64,000 bases of DNA, taken from assembly GCF_018100925.1 (NCBI RefSeq), contig NZ_JAGJEH010000009.1:124001-188000 (forward strand). The letters run 5' to 3'. Every line of letters starts with the position of its first letter. Within the stretch, counting starts at the first letter, position 1. This stretch comes from Pseudoalteromonas luteoviolacea (GTDB lineage: Bacteria > Pseudomonadota > Gammaproteobacteria > Enterobacterales > Alteromonadaceae). The notes below the pieces were generated by a model that saw only the letters and a list, made by a program, of their open reading frames with translations, was not told where the DNA came from and searched no databases. Made by a program: the position numbers and the translations under genes. This document shows positions 45,199-53,956 of this stretch, piece after piece.

Positions 45199-45840
45199 TT
45201 ACCCAAAGCGACCGCTCATAAATGGGTTATTACGCTTCTCGTACCCTATTGTGGTATCTTCTCCGTGACCACTCATTACCCGAGTTTCATCACCTAAGGT
45301 AAAGAGCTTAGTTTCAATAGCGTGCTTAAGTTGTGCGGCATCTCCTTTAGGAAAATCAGTGCGCCCCACAGAACCTTTAAACAGCACATCACCAACTAGT
45401 ACTGTCGCACTTGCAGGTTCATAAAAAACTACATGTCCTGGTGTATGCCCAGGACAGTGCCTAACTTGCAATTTTAGCTCACCTAATTTTACCACTTCAC
45501 CTTCACTCAACCAGCGATTGGGTAAGAAAGCAGTATGAGGCGCAAACCCAAACATTTGAGCTTGCATAGGTAACTCGTCTAACCAAAACTTATCATCAAT
45601 ATGGGGGCCGATAATCTCTACATCGAGCGATTGTGATATTACCTTGCTCACTCCCACATGATCTAAATGCCCATGTGTCAAAAGCACAAATTCAACTTGT
45701 AACTTGTTCTCTTTAACAACAGCGAGAATCTTCTCTGCGTCGCCACCTGGATCTACTATGGCAGCTTTTCCCGTCAAGTCGCAAGCTATAACTCGGCAGT
45801 TTTGCATAAATGGTGTAACTGGTATCGTGAAAACTTTCAT
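45199..45840 (-). CDS. YcbL-type metallo-beta-lactamase fold hydrolase
   Basis: This 213-residue glyoxalase II-like hydrolase shows the zinc motif THGHLDHVG (residues ~54-62), CPGHTPGH, VLVGDVLF and MSGHGEDTTIG. YcbL proteins hydrolyse S-lactoylglutathione in vitro. The ATG at 45840 is 1 nt after the peptidase stop, so translation is coupled. The AAGAAG site lies within the end of the preceding gene. Confidence 0.9.
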   Translation of the reverse strand: MKVFTIPVTPFMQNCRVIACDLTGKAAIVDPGGDAEKILAVVKENKLQVEFVLLTHGHLDHVGVSKVISQSLDVEIIGPHIDDKFWLDELPMQAQMFGFAPHTAFLPNRWLSEGEVVKLGELKLQVRHCPGHTPGHVVFYEPASATVLVGDVLFKGSVGRTDFPKGDAAQLKHAIETKLFTLGDETRVMSGHGEDTTIGYEKRNNPFMSGRFG

Positions 45841-45841
45841 G

Positions 45842-47638
45842 TTACTTCTTCGCATAAAACATCAGTACAGGGTATTTTAAGTACGCTTGATCATAGTATG
45901 GTGTTTTCTCATACAGCCATTCAAGCCTTTGTTTATCACTTTTAGCAAATGAATTATCTTCACGGATTTTTTTGTCGAATGCCAAAGCAAGCTTAGGGCT
46001 CTCTTTTAACATTTTCCTAGCATATGGCTCAAGTGCATAATTTTCAACATATTCTGTTCGTTGGAAAATACTATGAAAATCACCCCATGCAAAAAATGAA
46101 TCGGGCGCTGCGGGATGAAGCAAGTGTGTAACTAACTCTGAGTATGCTTGTTTTGTTGATACTTTCGTCCAGCCAGAAAGGGATACTTCACGCTCTATCA
46201 GGTGATGATTAAATGTCGCATCGACTCTAAAACGCCCTTCAAAGGGCATTTTAGCGAAACTATAGTCATCTACATTAAGCTGAGTTAGCCCCGCCATAAC
46301 GTCACCGTCGACGAGCTTTTCTATCTCAATTCCATGCAGTTGAAGTTTTTCAACCAATGCTGAATATTGTGGAGGAATAAAGTAAGCCTCCGGCACAGAT
46401 ACTTTTAACTTAACTTCCTTTTGCCAGAAGACCGGGAGTTTATCATAGTGAATCGGCTCTCCCAGATACTTAACTTCTTCATGACCTGACAGTGCGCTTT
46501 GAAAGCGTTTAAATTTTATTCCTTTAAAGCTTACGAAATCTGGCTCTTTACTATACTCTCTTGAAACCACCAGCTCGGTTGGGTAAAAGTGTTTTTCCGA
46601 TTCGACCGCTTTTTCTAACGCCTTATGCTGCTGCGACAATGCATCTATCACGCCATCGATAAAAACATAAGTCCCTAGCACCCTTTGCTTATAAGGCTTT
46701 AATGAGTGATTTTCTACTAGGATAGTTGGCAACCCTTTAATATCTCCCCAGCCATTTGAAAACCTTGGTGATGCAACCCAACCCGCCAGCCCTTTTTCAA
46801 GGTTTCTTTTATCCATAACAAATACAAGCGGGCCTGGGATATGACCAAACTTTGACAGCTTTTCGTCAATAATAGGGGTAAACTGCTCTTCTAACACCTT
46901 CGCAATAGCTGGCGAGTCGCTGGCAAAGCTTGGGTTAAAGCCATAAGTGACATCGTATTGATAATCAGCGCCGTCAGTTACGTGTACATCAATGTATAGC
47001 GCAGGATCGTAGTCGTTAATGACCTTCAAGATCGCACGAACACCAGGTGTGTCTAACTTGGTGTAATCACGATTAAGGTTTAAGTTTTGTGCGTTTGTTC
47101 TAAACCCCATAGTCAACGGGCCACGTTGGTTTATACGGTTAAACTCACTGCTTCGCTCATGGCCATCCACATTCAAAATCGGCACAAACAAGATATTGAC
47201 TTTGCTTAAGATGTCGCGGCGCTTTCCTGTAGCAATATCTCTTAGCAGCATAAACATGGCATCTTTGCCATCTATTTCACCGGCGTGAATACCCGCTTGA
47301 ATTAACACTGTTGGCTTATTATTATTTTTCATCATCGCTGGCGAAAACTGACTTCCTTCTACAGCCAGCAACATATTGATGTCTCTACCTTGATCGCTTG
47401 TACCAATCTTTATTGATTGAAACTGAGTCGGGTTTGACGCCACTAATCGCTTGATAAATGCGTTTGTTTGTTCGTAATTCGGAGACTCCAATCCGCCACT
47501 TAACTCAAAGTCTGTTGTCAGAGGCCCATTTTGTTGCATCAAGCTTTGACTTTCCCCTTGCCAAGGCTGCAATGGAGGGAGATGACTATTCAAATTAAGT
47601 GTTGCAGAAAGCAGAACAATACCTAAACTCATAAACAT
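45842..47638 (-). CDS. M14 family metallocarboxypeptidase
   Basis: This 598-residue exported protein has a probable signal peptide (~1-17). The M14 domain lies at ~50-320: GIHAGEIDGKDA (zinc ligands), the RDYTKLDTPGVR stretch, YIDVHVTDGADY (zinc His) and an LVENHSLKPY motif. A ~270-residue C-terminal domain of unknown role follows. Similar marine enzymes are annotated as M14 zinc carboxypeptidases or DUF2817-like. Start choice between 47638 and 47632 is open. Coupled to the downstream hydrolase gene. Confidence 0.87.
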   Translation of the reverse strand: MFMSLGIVLLSATLNLNSHLPPLQPWQGESQSLMQQNGPLTTDFELSGGLESPNYEQTNAFIKRLVASNPTQFQSIKIGTSDQGRDINMLLAVEGSQFSPAMMKNNNKPTVLIQAGIHAGEIDGKDAMFMLLRDIATGKRRDILSKVNILFVPILNVDGHERSSEFNRINQRGPLTMGFRTNAQNLNLNRDYTKLDTPGVRAILKVINDYDPALYIDVHVTDGADYQYDVTYGFNPSFASDSPAIAKVLEEQFTPIIDEKLSKFGHIPGPLVFVMDKRNLEKGLAGWVASPRFSNGWGDIKGLPTILVENHSLKPYKQRVLGTYVFIDGVIDALSQQHKALEKAVESEKHFYPTELVVSREYSKEPDFVSFKGIKFKRFQSALSGHEEVKYLGEPIHYDKLPVFWQKEVKLKVSVPEAYFIPPQYSALVEKLQLHGIEIEKLVDGDVMAGLTQLNVDDYSFAKMPFEGRFRVDATFNHHLIEREVSLSGWTKVSTKQAYSELVTHLLHPAAPDSFFAWGDFHSIFQRTEYVENYALEPYARKMLKESPKLALAFDKKIREDNSFAKSDKQRLEWLYEKTPYYDQAYLKYPVLMFYAKK

Positions 47639-47773
47639 TCTTTGTGTCTTTTTTGTATTAAGTTGATTATATCAATATTTTATTTAACGGCTTACAATGT
47701 GCGGTGATTCAACAAAAATTCACAGTTAAACGCACTAATGCGTCGCTAATTTAAGGAAAGTTTAACTAAACCA

Positions 47774-48601
47774 ATGAGTAAAAGCATATTAATAACGGGG
47801 TGTTCTACCGGAATAGGATTATATTGTGCAAAAACTTTGCATAACTCTGGGTACAAAGTAATTGCCTCAGTGAGGAATCCAAAGCACCTTGAACAGTTTA
47901 CAGAGCTTAATATCCCTTGCGTCTTACTAGACTTGTCAGATGAGAGGTCAATACAAGAAGGATTCGAACAAGCACTTCAATTATGTGATGGCCAATTGGA
48001 TGTCTTATTTAACAATGGCGCTTACGGACAACCAGGTGCCGTCGAAGATTTACCTACGAATGTGTTAAGGCAGCAATTTGAAGTCAACTTTTTTGGATGG
48101 CACACATTAACCCGATTAGCGATCTCCCATATGAGAACAATTGGACAAGGGCGTATCGTACAAAATTCGTCTGTACTCGGTTTAGTTGCATTGCCCTACC
48201 GAGGTGCCTACAACGCGAGTAAATTTGCCCTGGAGGGATTAACCGACACACTCAGAATGGAGCTTGCAGACACTGACATTCAGATCAGCTTAATTGAGCC
48301 AGGTCCAATTTTGTCGGAATTTAGGAAAAATGCACGGCAAGCTTTCGAAACACATATTGATATTACTGCTAGCCATCACAGTGCTGAATACCAAGCACAG
48401 TTAACCAGGTTAAAGGCACAAACAGCACCGCAAAAATTTACGCTTGGTCCTGAGGCTGTGTATGATAAGTTGCTCCACGCCATTGAGGCGCCGAAAGCCA
48501 AACCTAGATACTATGTCACTTTTCCAACTTACTTAATGGGTTATTTAAAGCGGGTTTTAAGCTCACGTTGGCTGGATAAGTTATTGCTTAAGAATCGTTG
48601 A
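47774..48601 (+). CDS. Short-chain dehydrogenase/reductase
   Basis: This 275-residue NAD(P)-dependent oxidoreductase has the cofactor motif TGCSTGIG (residues ~8-15), the NNGAYGQPG stretch and the catalytic pattern Ser (SSVLG) with YNASK (Y ~153, K ~157). The substrate is unknown. It is alone on the plus strand and shares a bidirectional terminator with rplT. Confidence 0.93.
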   Translation: MSKSILITGCSTGIGLYCAKTLHNSGYKVIASVRNPKHLEQFTELNIPCVLLDLSDERSIQEGFEQALQLCDGQLDVLFNNGAYGQPGAVEDLPTNVLRQQFEVNFFGWHTLTRLAISHMRTIGQGRIVQNSSVLGLVALPYRGAYNASKFALEGLTDTLRMELADTDIQISLIEPGPILSEFRKNARQAFETHIDITASHHSAEYQAQLTRLKAQTAPQKFTLGPEAVYDKLLHAIEAPKAKPRYYVTFPTYLMGYLKRVLSSRWLDKLLLKNR

Positions 48602-48661
48602 GAGATTTTTAGGAAACTCAATTTGTTGACCAAATTGAAAAAACAGTTTTTTTGAAAACTA

Positions 48662-48686
48662 AAAAAGGAGCCAAAGGCTCCTTTTT
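48662..48686. terminator. Bidirectional terminator between SDR gene and rplT
   Basis: AAAAAGGAGCC (48662-48672) / GGCTCCTTTTT (48676-48686) is a perfect 11-bp stem with a 3-nt loop, with A and T tracts for both directions. Confidence 0.93.
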
Positions 48687-48711
48687 AACATCGCTTTACT
48701 TAATTAAAAAA

Positions 48712-49071
48712 TTAAGCTGCAAGACCTTCTTTTGCTTTCTCTACTAGAGCAGTGAAAGCTACTTGGTCATATACTGCGATATCAGCTAGGATCTTACGAT
48801 CGATTTCGATTGACGACTTTTTAAGGCCGTTAATGAAGCGGCTGTAAGATAGGCCGTTTTGACGTGCTGCAGCATTGATACGTGCAATCCATAGTTGACG
48901 GAAAGTACGTTTCTTAGCGCGACGGTCACGGTATGCATATTGACCAGCTTTAGTTACAGCTTGGAACGCTACGCGGTAAACACGTGAACGTGCTCCGTAG
49001 TAACCTTTAGCTTGCTTTAATACTTTTTTGTGACGTGCACGTGCGATAACACCGCGTTTAACTCTTGCCAT
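48712..49071 (-). CDS. rplT: 50S ribosomal protein L20
   Basis: This 119-residue ribosomal protein has the family signature ARVKRGVIARARHKKVLKQA and QLWIARINAAARQNGLSYS. In E. coli L20 also represses its own operon by binding a leader RNA. It is the last gene of thrS-infC-rpmI-rplT and starts 15 bp after rpmI. Strong codon bias. Confidence 0.98.
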   Translation of the reverse strand: MARVKRGVIARARHKKVLKQAKGYYGARSRVYRVAFQAVTKAGQYAYRDRRAKKRTFRQLWIARINAAARQNGLSYSRFINGLKKSSIEIDRKILADIAVYDQVAFTALVEKAKEGLAA

Positions 49072-49086
49072 TTCTGATATCCTCTA

Positions 49087-49287
49087 TTAAGCGAATGGTA
49101 ACATACGATCGATAAGACCTAGGTCATTCTTATGAACCATAGACTTAGCACGTAGGTGTAGTTTACGCTTTGAAGACTTCTTAGTCAGAATGTGACGAAG
49201 ATGCGACTGTTTACGCTTGTAACCGCCTGAAGCAGTCTTTTTGAAGCGCTTTGCAGCACCTCTGTGTGTTTTTAGCTTATAAGCCAT
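49087..49287 (-). CDS. rpmI: 50S ribosomal protein L35
   Basis: This 66-residue ribosomal protein has the signature MAYKLKTHRGAAKRFKKTAS and ends IDRMLPFA. ATG 49287 is chosen because GGAGTTATTGCA precedes it and it matches the family start; a longer frame to 49344 is not plausible. A structured leader upstream may be the L20 control site. Confidence 0.97.
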   Translation of the reverse strand: MAYKLKTHRGAAKRFKKTASGGYKRKQSHLRHILTKKSSKRKLHLRAKSMVHKNDLGLIDRMLPFA

Positions 49288-49419
49288 TGCAATAACTCCA
49301 AATGATATTGCGTTTAATATATGTAAGTAGGCGGATGCGAACATCTCTTTTAAGGCCCAGCTTACACCCTGTTCCGGTGAAGCAAAATGAAAACAAAATG
49401 CTTACTTATAACCGGTTAA

Positions 49420-49465
49420 CACAGGTGACTCAAGATTAAAAATCTCAGTACTTTGTATACCTGTG
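49420..49465 (-). promoter_or_regulatory. Structured leader of rpmI-rplT (possible L20 site)
   Basis: Minus-strand RNA from the infC-rpmI gap can form a CACAGGT/ACCTGTG stem (49459-49465 with 49420-49426) enclosing a smaller AGATT/AATCT hairpin (49433-49445). In E. coli this gap carries L20 repression structures. The pairing here is by eye. Confidence 0.5.
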
Positions 49466-49503
49466 CTAAATTCTTTCAAAAATCGGCGCGAATTATGCCT
49501 GAC

Positions 49504-50052
49504 TTATGCTTTTTTTGCAATAGGTGCCATCATCATAACCATCTGGCGACCTTCAACACGATTTGGGAAAGACTCAACTTGAGCGATCTCTTCCAAATCT
49601 GCTTTTAAGCGATTAAGCATGTCGATTGCGATTTCTTGGTGAGCCATTTCACGACCACGGAAACGGATGGTGATTTTCGCCTTGTCGCCACCTTCTAAGA
49701 ACTTGCGCAAGTTACGAAGTTTAACTTGGTAGTCACCTTCGTCAGTACCAGGACGGAATTTAATTTCTTTAACCTGGATCTGCTTTTGCTTTTTCTTCTG
49801 TTCTTTTTGTAATTTTGCTTTTTCAAAAACGAACTTACCATAGTCCATTACCTTGGCCACTGGTGGCTCAGCGTTTGGACTGATTTCAACAAGGTCTAAA
49901 CCTGCGTTTTCTGCTTGCGCTAGCGCATCTCTCGTAGAGACAATGCCCGCTTGCTCACCTTCAGCATCGATTAAGCGAACTTCTTTCGCTGTGATTTCAT
50001 CATTGATACGATTCTTTTGAGCAGTAGTTTGCCCTTTTTTGCCGCCTCTAAT
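49504..50052 (-). CDS. infC: Translation initiation factor IF-3 (AUU start)
   Basis: This 182-residue factor prevents premature 50S joining and checks the start codon. The reading frame has no ATG upstream. A TTG at 50076 would place the ribosome site inside the gene. A perfect GGAGG (50065-50061) lies 8 nt before ATT at 50052, and reading from there gives RGGKKGQTTAQKNRINDEI after the initiator, which matches the E. coli IF-3 N-terminus. E. coli infC also uses AUU, through which IF-3 controls its own synthesis. The C-terminal signature GREMAHQEIAIDMLNRL is intact. Confidence 0.95.
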   Translation of the reverse strand: MRGGKKGQTTAQKNRINDEITAKEVRLIDAEGEQAGIVSTRDALAQAENAGLDLVEISPNAEPPVAKVMDYGKFVFEKAKLQKEQKKKQKQIQVKEIKFRPGTDEGDYQVKLRNLRKFLEGGDKAKITIRFRGREMAHQEIAIDMLNRLKADLEEIAQVESFPNRVEGRQMVMMMAPIAKKA

Positions 50053-50083
50053 GGTACGTTCCTCCAAAAAATCCAAAATTAAA

Positions 50084-50117
50084 CGTGCGGCACTGTTGTA
50101 AATATGTTTGCCGCACG
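50084..50117 (-). promoter_or_regulatory. Hairpin in the thrS-infC gap
   Basis: CGTGCGGC (50084-50091) and GCCGCACG (50110-50117) are exact inverted copies around an 18-nt loop, starting 11 bp after the thrS stop and ending ~19 bp before the infC ribosome site. Possibly a processing or attenuation site. Confidence 0.55.
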
Positions 50118-50128
50118 GGTTTCAAAAG

Positions 50129-52039
50129 TTAAGCTCTGTTTTTAATTTCTTCGCTAATTTTAGCGACAAAATCATCTACAGAGAATTTGCCAAGGTCTTC
50201 GCCCTTGCGCGTTCTTACTGCTAGCTCTTGTTGCTCAACTTCTTTATCGCCAACAACAAGTAAATAAGGTATACGTTTTAAAGTATGCTCGCGGATTTTA
50301 AAGCCAATCTTCTCATTTCTCAAGTCAGCACAAGCTCTTATTCCAAGTTTATTTAGTTTTTGCACAACTTCTTGGACATAATCAGCCTGTTTATCCGTGA
50401 TATTCATGATAACAACCTGTTTCGGTGCTAACCATGTTGGGAAGAAACCAGCATACTCTTCAGTTAAAATACCGATGAAACGTTCAATCGAACCTAAAAT
50501 CGCTCTGTGAATCATAACAGGCGTTTTACGCTCGTTATTTTCAGCGACATATGTAGCGCCCAAACGACCCGGTAACGCAAAGTCTAGCTGCACTGTGCCA
50601 CATTGCCAAGCTCGCTCTAAGCAATCGTACAATGTGAACTCAATCTTAGGTCCGTAGAACGCACCTTCACCCGGTAGGTATTCAAACTCAATGTCATTAG
50701 ACTTCAGCGCTTCAGCTAGTGCTGCTTCTGCCTTGTCCCACATTTCATCTTCACCGATACGCTTTTCAGGACGAGTAGAAAGTTTTACAACAATCTTTTC
50801 AAAACCAAACGTTTCATATGTATCGTAGACCATCTTGATACAAGATGATACTTCATCCATGATCTGCTCTTCTGTACAGAATACATGGGCATCATCTTGT
50901 GTAAAGCCACGTACACGCATAAGACCGTGTAGTGCACCTGACGGCTCATTACGGTGACAACAACCAAACTCAGCCATACGAAGCGGTAAATCACGGTATG
51001 ACTTCAGGCCTTGGTTAAAGATTTGTACGTGGCCTGGGCAGTTCATTGGTTTGATAGCATATTCACGCTTTTCAGACTCTGTGGTGAACATTGCATCTGA
51101 GTATTTATCCCAGTGACCAGACTTTTCCCAAAGCCCTCTGTCCATCATCAATGGGCCTTTTACTTCTTCGTACTCGTACTCACGTAATTTTTCACGTACA
51201 AAGTCTTCTAGCTCACGGTATATACTCCAACCGTCGTTGTGCCAAAATACCATGCCTGGCGCTTCTTCTTGCCAGTGCCATAGATCTAGCGCTTTACCAA
51301 TTTTACGGTGGTCGCGTTTTTCAGCTTCTTCTAAACGTTTTAGGTAGGCTTTTAACTGCTTTTTATCTGCCCAAGCGGTTCCGTAGATACGCTGAAGCAT
51401 TTTGTTATCTGCATTACCACGCCAATATGCGCCTGCCACCTTCATAATTTTGAAGTGTTGACAGAACTTCATGTTTGGTACGTGAGGGCCACGACACATG
51501 TCAACGTATTCTTCGTGATGATATAAACCCGGACGGTCGTCTTTAGCAACATTCTCGTCTAAGATTTCCATCTTGTAACTTTCACCGCGAGATTCAAATG
51601 TGTCTCGAGCCTCTTGCCAGCTTACTTTCTTTTTAACAACATCGTAGTTTGTTTTTGCAAGCTGTAACATCCGCTTTTCAATAGCATCAAGGTCTTCTTG
51701 AGTTAATGAATGCTCCATGTCGATGTCATAGTAAAAGCCATTGTCGATAGTTGGGCCTATCGCCATTTTCGCTTCAGGGAAAAGTTGCTTTACTGCGTGA
51801 CCAATTAAGTGCGCACAAGAGTGACGAATGATCTCTAAACCGTCTTCGTCCTTTGCGGTAATAATTTCAAGATTGGCATCTTGTTCAATGATGTCACATG
51901 CATCTACACGCTCACCGTTTACACGGCCAGCGATGGTTGCTTTTGCAAGACCAGGGCCGATGTCTTTAGCAACATCAAGAGTAGTAACAGGGTTTTCGAA
52001 AATACGCTGACTGCCGTCAGGAAGAGTAATTACTGGCAT
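50129..52039 (-). CDS. thrS: Threonyl-tRNA synthetase
   Basis: This 636-residue class II synthetase has a TGS domain (~1-60), the editing domain (~60-225, with HSCAHLIGHAVKQLFP and HHEEYVDMCRGPH metal-like motifs), a catalytic core with IKPMNCPGHVQIF (zinc Cys) and the motif 2 RMAEFGCCHRNEPSGALHG, and a C-terminal anticodon domain. The AGGAT ribosome site is preceded by two hairpins that resemble a ThrRS operator. It is the first gene of the thrS-infC-rpmI-rplT unit. Confidence 0.98.
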   Translation of the reverse strand: MPVITLPDGSQRIFENPVTTLDVAKDIGPGLAKATIAGRVNGERVDACDIIEQDANLEIITAKDEDGLEIIRHSCAHLIGHAVKQLFPEAKMAIGPTIDNGFYYDIDMEHSLTQEDLDAIEKRMLQLAKTNYDVVKKKVSWQEARDTFESRGESYKMEILDENVAKDDRPGLYHHEEYVDMCRGPHVPNMKFCQHFKIMKVAGAYWRGNADNKMLQRIYGTAWADKKQLKAYLKRLEEAEKRDHRKIGKALDLWHWQEEAPGMVFWHNDGWSIYRELEDFVREKLREYEYEEVKGPLMMDRGLWEKSGHWDKYSDAMFTTESEKREYAIKPMNCPGHVQIFNQGLKSYRDLPLRMAEFGCCHRNEPSGALHGLMRVRGFTQDDAHVFCTEEQIMDEVSSCIKMVYDTYETFGFEKIVVKLSTRPEKRIGEDEMWDKAEAALAEALKSNDIEFEYLPGEGAFYGPKIEFTLYDCLERAWQCGTVQLDFALPGRLGATYVAENNERKTPVMIHRAILGSIERFIGILTEEYAGFFPTWLAPKQVVIMNITDKQADYVQEVVQKLNKLGIRACADLRNEKIGFKIREHTLKRIPYLLVVGDKEVEQQELAVRTRKGEDLGKFSVDDFVAKISEEIKNRA

Positions 52040-52056
52040 TTTTAATCCTATTTACA

Positions 52057-52142
52057 GTGGTGACACCTACGCCGCGTCACATGTATCTATTATCAATTTT
52101 AAGTGTTAGTGTTGCCCATCAACGCTTTTACGAATAAGCATT
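52057..52142 (-). promoter_or_regulatory. Predicted thrS autoregulatory operator
   Basis: In the minus-strand leader, a proximal hairpin (52080-52060; stem GTGACGC with GTGTCAC, loop GGCGTAG) ends 9 nt before the ribosome site. A distal hairpin (52142-52121; stem AATGCTT with AAGCGTT, loop ATTCGTAA) lies further up. Both loops show CGU followed by A, as in the tRNA-Thr anticodon loop. E. coli ThrRS represses its own translation through two anticodon-arm-like domains, so the same control is inferred. Confidence 0.65.
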
Positions 52143-52274
52143 GGTTATTCAGTGATATGCTAAATTTGACTGGGGTCTTTCAATCCTGGCGCTATTGTGA
52201 CCTGATGCGTGACGAGTTGCAAGGAAAAGACTAAGATAAAATAGTCGTTATTAATGGAAAATTGAGGGAATTAT

Positions 52275-53276
52275 ATGGAGCAGCGAACAACATTCAAATT
52301 TGCGTCATTCAATCTTTTGAATTTTGCAGAGCCTCCGTATGCATTTTACCAACCTGAAGAAATGTATTCAGACACTCAATGGACCACTAAAACACAGTTT
52401 ATCACAGGGCTGATCCAACACATTGACCCCACTGTTATCGTATTTCAAGAAGTGTTCAATCCAGACACTCTCGCATCACTGTGTGAAGATTTAGGGCTCA
52501 CTCACTTTGCCACGGTGGATTCACCTAAGCCAGATGCTGTCTACTCCAATGTACTTTTTAACCCAGTTGTAGCAATCGCATCTAAACTGCCATTTAAACA
52601 GTGTAAACCGTTAGAGCCCAGCCACGAGTTGTTAGAATATTTAAACAACCTCGCCCACTTCAAGTTCAACCGGACACCGATAAAGTGTACATTTGAATTA
52701 GATGGTTTTGGCTTATTAACCCTCTACGCAGTTCATTTTAAATCCCAACGAGTTCATTCAATGGCCCAGTTACTCGGCGATCCAGATCAAGAAGACCCCT
52801 TCTTAACTATGCTCAACCAAACAGTCGGCGCAATGCAGTCTCAAATATCTCGCTCTCTTGAAGCCTCCATTGTGTATTACGATGCACTTAAAACACAGCG
52901 AGAAAAAAACTCAGCGACCTTAGTGATGGGTGATTTTAACGCACATATTACAAGCCCAGCACTATCGTTTATGACTGAGCAATTTCCCGTTGCAAGTGAA
53001 TCCAGTCTGATTGAAAGCGTCGGCCTGTATGAGAGCTTTGCAATTGCAGACAACCAACCTGAACTAGGTATCAAGCCCCCGACTCATTACTTTCAGGGAG
53101 AAGGTAATGTTTTGGACTACATTTTAACGTCCAAAGAGTTTTCTCCTCGTCACCCAAGTTCGCAGGTCAATTCGCTAACTTATCACAATTACGCCAGCCA
53201 CTTGGACCCAAAAAGAGATGAAGAGGACATAAGATATTCAGATCATGCAGCAATTGCGATAGAAATTACTATTTAA
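52275..53276 (+). CDS. Endonuclease/exonuclease/phosphatase family protein
   Basis: This 333-residue protein has the EEP fold motifs FKFASFNLLNFAEP, VIVFQEVFN (catalytic Glu), TLVMGDFNAH and the C-terminal SDHAAIAIEI. Substrates of the family include nucleic acids, lipids and phosphoinositides, so the reaction is not predictable. No signal peptide was seen. GAGGG precedes the start. Oriented away from thrS. Confidence 0.88.
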   Translation: MEQRTTFKFASFNLLNFAEPPYAFYQPEEMYSDTQWTTKTQFITGLIQHIDPTVIVFQEVFNPDTLASLCEDLGLTHFATVDSPKPDAVYSNVLFNPVVAIASKLPFKQCKPLEPSHELLEYLNNLAHFKFNRTPIKCTFELDGFGLLTLYAVHFKSQRVHSMAQLLGDPDQEDPFLTMLNQTVGAMQSQISRSLEASIVYYDALKTQREKNSATLVMGDFNAHITSPALSFMTEQFPVASESSLIESVGLYESFAIADNQPELGIKPPTHYFQGEGNVLDYILTSKEFSPRHPSSQVNSLTYHNYASHLDPKRDEEDIRYSDHAAIAIEITI

Positions 53277-53327
53277 CAAAAAAGCTATGCTATTATCCCT
53301 GCCATTAGGTATAGATTGGAAAATACA

Positions 53328-53789
53328 ATGAGAACATTAGGTGTTGAAATTACCGGCAGCGAAGCGATGCTTTGTCTTTTAACGAAAGAAAGTGACGTTT
53401 TCGATATTAGGGATATTCGACAAACTCGTTTCACTTTGCCAAATATTGGCCAAGATCATGAAGCAATGCGCAAGTTTCACTTCGACTTATCAAAACTTGT
53501 GGAAGACTACCAAATTGACACTATCGCGATTCGTCAAAGAGCGCATAAAGGCAAGTTTGCAGGTAGTGCTGCTGGTTTCAAAATGGAAGCGGCTTTACAA
53601 TTAATTCCAAATACAGAAGTTCACCTTTTAAATGCAACTGAAGTAAAAGAACAACTTAAGCGTAACCCTGTGCCTGTTGACTATGAAGAGACAGGTTTGA
53701 GAAAGTACCAACAACAAGCGTTTACAAACGCCTATGTACTTATCATGCGCAAAACATACGGCCACGATGTAGAAGACGAACAAGCTTAA
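53328..53789 (+). CDS. DUF3010 family protein
   Basis: This 153-residue cytoplasmic protein begins MRTLGVEITGSEAMLCLL and contains IRQRAHKGKFAGSAAGFKMEAALQL and KEQLKRNPVPVDYEETGLRKYQQQAF, the DUF3010 pattern found in gammaproteobacteria. The fold may be RNase H-like, but function is unknown. ATG 53328 is preferred over the TTG at 53316. Confidence 0.85.
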   Translation: MRTLGVEITGSEAMLCLLTKESDVFDIRDIRQTRFTLPNIGQDHEAMRKFHFDLSKLVEDYQIDTIAIRQRAHKGKFAGSAAGFKMEAALQLIPNTEVHLLNATEVKEQLKRNPVPVDYEETGLRKYQQQAFTNAYVLIMRKTYGHDVEDEQA

Positions 53790-53803
53790 ACATTCGGCCT
53801 TAG

Positions 53804-53831
53804 CGATGGTGAGTCAACTTGCTCACCGTCG
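53804..53831 (+). terminator. Probable terminator of the DUF3010 gene
   Basis: CGATGGTGAG (53804-53813) pairs with CTCACCGTCG (53822-53831) with one G-T pair, 15 bp past the stop. The T run is weak. Confidence 0.6.
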
Positions 53832-53956
53832 AAATCTTACTCCCCCATTTACACACTTCTCTTTTTTTAAAATACACTTAAAGACATTAATTTCTGTCAA
53901 TGTCCGTAATCTTATATATGGTTAATAAGACACTTGGGCATTTATAAGGACATTTG

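Noticed and set aside
50053..50076. TTG start for infC
   Set aside because: It would place the GGAGG ribosome site within the coding region and adds residues absent from IF-3.
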